From the NCBI GenBank assembly GCA_020847735.1, contig JADLBL010000014.1, forward strand, positions 49,718 to 113,717: a stretch of DNA of 64,000 nt, written 5' to 3'. The DNA comes from Candidatus Eisenbacteria bacterium (lineage in GTDB: Bacteria; Eisenbacteria; RBG-16-71-46). Below the pieces are notes generated by a model. The model searched no databases. It saw nothing but the letters and a program-made list of their open reading frames with translations, and was not told the origin of the DNA. Made by a program: the position numbers and the translations under genes. Each line of letters begins with the position of its first letter. Positions within the stretch are counted from its first letter, which is position 1. Shown in pieces: positions 63,923 to 64,000 of the stretch.

Positions 63923-63983
63923 GCAGGGCTGGCCAGCTTCCTCGACGTGTCACCGACACGACTGCGTCGCTGGCCAGCCCTGC
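63923..63983. repeat. Compound inverted repeat at the window end
   Basis: Perfect 15-bp arms (63923-63937, GCAGGGCTGGCCAGC, with 63969-63983) enclose a second perfect 6-bp hairpin (CGTGTC 63946-63951 with GACACG 63955-63960). The direct repeat CTGCGTCGC (63916-63924 and 63962-63970) abuts both arms. It could be a REP/MITE-like element or the edge of a mobile unit. The region between the preceding stop and the window end has no settled gene. Confidence 0.6.
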
Positions 63984-64000
63984 TCCTTGCGCTTCACGGG

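Overview
The window is very GC-rich bacterial chromosome (third codon positions almost all G or C). It carries about 60 tightly packed genes and shows no phage, IS element, CRISPR array, rRNA or tRNA. The owner has an outer membrane: Pal, CpoB, a BamA/Omp85-like barrel and several lipoproteins are present. It also secretes large proteins ending in a FlgD/T9SS-like C-terminal domain, makes bacillithiol, and often starts genes with GTG or TTG. This combination fits an uncultured FCB-group lineage such as Candidatus Eisenbacteria or a neighbour. That placement is inference from gene style, not a tree.

Layout. 1-2877: the end of a tol-pal cluster (pal, cpoB) and an outer-membrane barrel. 2897-8901: a run of overlapping genes (adenosine-specific kinase, TIM-barrel protein, FAD oxidoreductase, metallo-beta-lactamase-fold hydrolase, a carbonic-anhydrase-like/DinB fusion, an SDR remnant, moaB, dcd). 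9040-10523: an orphan NuoI-type ferredoxin and a convergent glycosyltransferase. 10912-15264: a secreted cluster ending in a 1114-residue metzincin protease. 15611-19473: hsp20, dnaK and a convergent nucleotide-sugar dehydrogenase. 19813-22861: FAH hydrolase, amidohydrolase and an ECF sigma factor. 22866-26046: divergent uppP and murJ, then a CMD-family gene.

26145-38457 is one long co-directional run. It starts with the complete bacillithiol pathway (bshC-bshB-bshA), continues with a dgcN-dgcA-like pair, a membrane histidine kinase, rsgA and thrC, and ends with the nfeD-slipin membrane pair and a TIGR01777 epimerase. 38574-43350: a lipoprotein, ribosomal protein S1, a convergent GT39-like transferase and an internally duplicated unknown protein. 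43552-50243: nitrilase, M2-like peptidase, CoA-transferase, citrate synthase, hydrolase and DUF72. 50284-52951 (minus strand): a lone CcmP-like microcompartment shell protein and an ABC-F ATPase. 53076-63863: a secreted beta-propeller, an M29 aminopeptidase, an unknown protein, a cysteine-bearing exported protein beside a dihaem cytochrome c, a 32-residue basic protein, a DUF6982-like protein, an FKBP lipoprotein, another unknown and a BNR-repeat secreted protein. A compound inverted repeat closes the window.

Three things stand out. (1) An orphan CcmP-like BMC-T shell gene has no microcompartment partners in the window. (2) About ten promoters share a TTGnnn/17-18 bp/TAnnnT layout whose -10 box sits 7-9 bases before a start codon with no Shine-Dalgarno, which predicts leaderless transcripts. 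(3) One of these drives a 20-codon upstream ORF with two Cys codons whose stop overlaps the start of bshC, the cysteine-adding enzyme.
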